Shown one piece after another: positions 4,151-5,304 of a DNA stretch of 5,304 nt. The DNA is from an uncultured Caulobacterales bacterium (lineage in GTDB: Bacteria; Pseudomonadota; Alphaproteobacteria; Caulobacterales; Maricaulaceae). Under the pieces are notes generated by a model that was given only the letters and a program-made list of their open reading frames with translations, was not told the DNA's origin and made no database searches. Location: positions 1 to 5,304 of the forward strand of contig CALJNJ010000049.1 of assembly GCA_937981945.1 (NCBI GenBank). The letters run 5' to 3'. The translations under genes were made by a program, and so were the position numbers. Every line of letters starts with the position of its first letter. Positions within the stretch are counted from its first letter, which is position 1.

Positions 4151-5304
4151 CTCCGCTTTCCATATTAGATTCGGCTTTTGGATTTTCAGAATTTCGTCCG
4201 GGACAAGAAGACGTCATTTCGGAAATTATGCAAAACCGAAATGTCTTGGCCGTTATGCCGACGGGCGCAGGGAAATCCCTGTGTTATCAAGTGCCGGCCT
4301 TATTGCTGGAGGGCTTAACCGTTGTCGTTTCGCCGCTAGTCGCCTTGATGGACAATCAAGTAGCCGGGCTCAGGACCAATGGAATAGAGGTCGCCTGCAT
4401 TCATTCGGGTCAAGACCGCGACGTAAATGTTGCCGAATGGCGACGGGTCGCCGCCGGCCGCGTCAAAATGCTGTATTTGTCGCCTGAGCGCTTAATGACC
4501 GGACGCATGATGGCCGCAATGAAAGCCATATCGCCGTCCATGTTTGTCATCGATGAGGCTCATTGCGTCTCAAAATGGGGTCCCGCTTTTCGGCCGGAAT
4601 ATGCGCAATTGACCGAGCTTCAATCGGCCTTTCCGGACGCGGTCATCGCCGCCTTTACGGCAACAGCGGACGGCGCAACCCGCGAAGACATTGCCCGGAC
4701 ACTATTCAGCAGCCGCGGCAAGATTATCGTGCAGGGTTTTGATCGTCCCAATTTGTCACTGACCGTAACCCCAAAAACTGACCGGAAAATGCAGCTGGCG
4801 AAATTCATGGAAGACCGGCGCGGACAGTCCGGCATTGTCTATTCTTTATCCCGTAAAAATACCGAGGAATTTGCCGCTCATCTCAAAGCGGCCGGACACA
4901 AAGCCTTGCCCTACCATGCCGGCCTGCCGCCGCAAGTCAGGTTTGATACCCAAGAGCGGTTCATGGCGGAAGACGGCATGGTGATCGTGGCCACCATCGC
5001 CTTTGGCATGGGGATCGACAAGCCAGATATACGTTTCGTTTATCACACGAATTTACCGGGTTCGCTCGAAGCCTATTATCAAGAAATTGGCCGCGCCGGG
5101 CGCGATGGCGCGCCGGCTGATACGGCGCTTTGCTATGGGCTTGATGATGTCAGATTACGCCGCCAGTTTATTATGGATGACGGCCCAGGATCAGATCACC
5201 AAACCCGCGAGCTCAGACGACTGGATGCTCTATTATCCTATTGCGAGGCCGGCGCATGCCGGCGTCAGGTCATGCTGGCCTATTTCGGCGAAACCGCCGC
5301 GCCA
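4147..5304 (+). CDS. recQ: ATP-dependent DNA helicase RecQ (3' end beyond the window)
   Basis: 3'-to-5' DNA helicase of recombination and replication-fork repair; 386 codons are visible and the gene runs off the right edge. Motifs in order: motif 0 FGFSEFRPGQ (11-20), Walker A MPTGAGKS (37-44), motif Ia VVSPLVALMDNQV (60-72), DEAHC (136-140), FTATA (170-174), FDRPN (198-202), YHAGL (256-260), motif V VATIAFGMGIDKPD (281-294) and motif VI YYQEIGRAGRDG (310-321). CRRQVMLAYFGE (371-382) matches the beginning of the zinc-binding subdomain, with Cys371 as its first ligand; the other three cysteines, the winged helix and any HRDC domain lie outside. The aromatic-rich loop reads SKWGPAFRPEY (142-152) where SQWGHDFRPEY is usual, and Walker A has Ala41 where Gly is usual. 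ATG 4147 puts motif 0 at residue 11. The frame stays open back to TAG 4054-4056, and an in-frame TTG at 4081 would add 22 residues, but it is less likely. Confidence 0.93.
   Translation, partial: MTPLSILDSAFGFSEFRPGQEDVISEIMQNRNVLAVMPTGAGKSLCYQVPALLLEGLTVVVSPLVALMDNQVAGLRTNGIEVACIHSGQDRDVNVAEWRRVAAGRVKMLYLSPERLMTGRMMAAMKAISPSMFVIDEAHCVSKWGPAFRPEYAQLTELQSAFPDAVIAAFTATADGATREDIARTLFSSRGKIIVQGFDRPNLSLTVTPKTDRKMQLAKFMEDRRGQSGIVYSLSRKNTEEFAAHLKAAGHKALPYHAGLPPQVRFDTQERFMAEDGMVIVATIAFGMGIDKPDIRFVYHTNLPGSLEAYYQEIGRAGRDGAPADTALCYGLDDVRLRRQFIMDDGPGSDHQTRELRRLDALLSYCEAGACRRQVMLAYFGETAAP

Noticed and set aside
4281..4487. A 68-residue plus-strand open frame within recQ
   Set aside because: It is out of frame with the clear RecQ motifs just after Walker A and has no features of its own.

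Overview
The window reads as an ordinary chromosomal housekeeping stretch from a Gram-negative proteobacterium with roughly half G+C. The alphaproteobacterial flavour is an inference from two things: the style of the DEAD-box helicase N-terminus (LHPAL...GYKTLTPVQ) and the weak or absent Shine-Dalgarno sequences. I cannot place it to genus. There is no sign of phage, transposon, CRISPR, tRNA or rRNA.

Layout: (1) positions 1-203, minus strand, hold the 5' end of a gene for a small exported, highly charged protein that runs off the left edge. (2) Positions 204-416 are a divergent promoter/leader region. They contain a perfect 8-bp inverted repeat (329-336 / 353-360) nested inside a weaker outer G+C-rich pairing. 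(3) Positions 417-2462, plus strand, encode a complete 681-residue DEAD-box RNA helicase of the CsdA/DeaD type, with a DbpA-like RNA-binding domain and a very Lys-rich tail. (4) Positions 2459-4036, minus strand, encode a complete stand-alone acyl-ACP synthetase. It resembles the C-terminal half of Aas but has no acyltransferase domain, and it appears to start at TTG. (5) Positions 4037-4146 are a short divergent promoter region. (6) From 4147 to the right edge, plus strand, is the first 386 codons of a RecQ DNA helicase, lacking most of its zinc-binding, winged-helix and HRDC regions.

The genes do not form one pathway. They cover RNA remodelling, fatty-acid/membrane-lipid recycling and DNA repair, and no two neighbours form a same-strand operon. 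The helicase and synthetase genes are convergent, and both TAG stops lie within one palindromic CTAG (2459-2462). There is therefore no intergenic room for a terminator between them.

I see no convincing new multi-gene system. The points most worth a second look are the altered aromatic-rich loop of RecQ (WGPAFRP where WGHDFRP is usual), the Aas-type synthetase without its acyltransferase, the shared CTAG stop, the structured leader of the RNA helicase gene, and a ten-codon upstream ORF coupled by ATGA to recQ.
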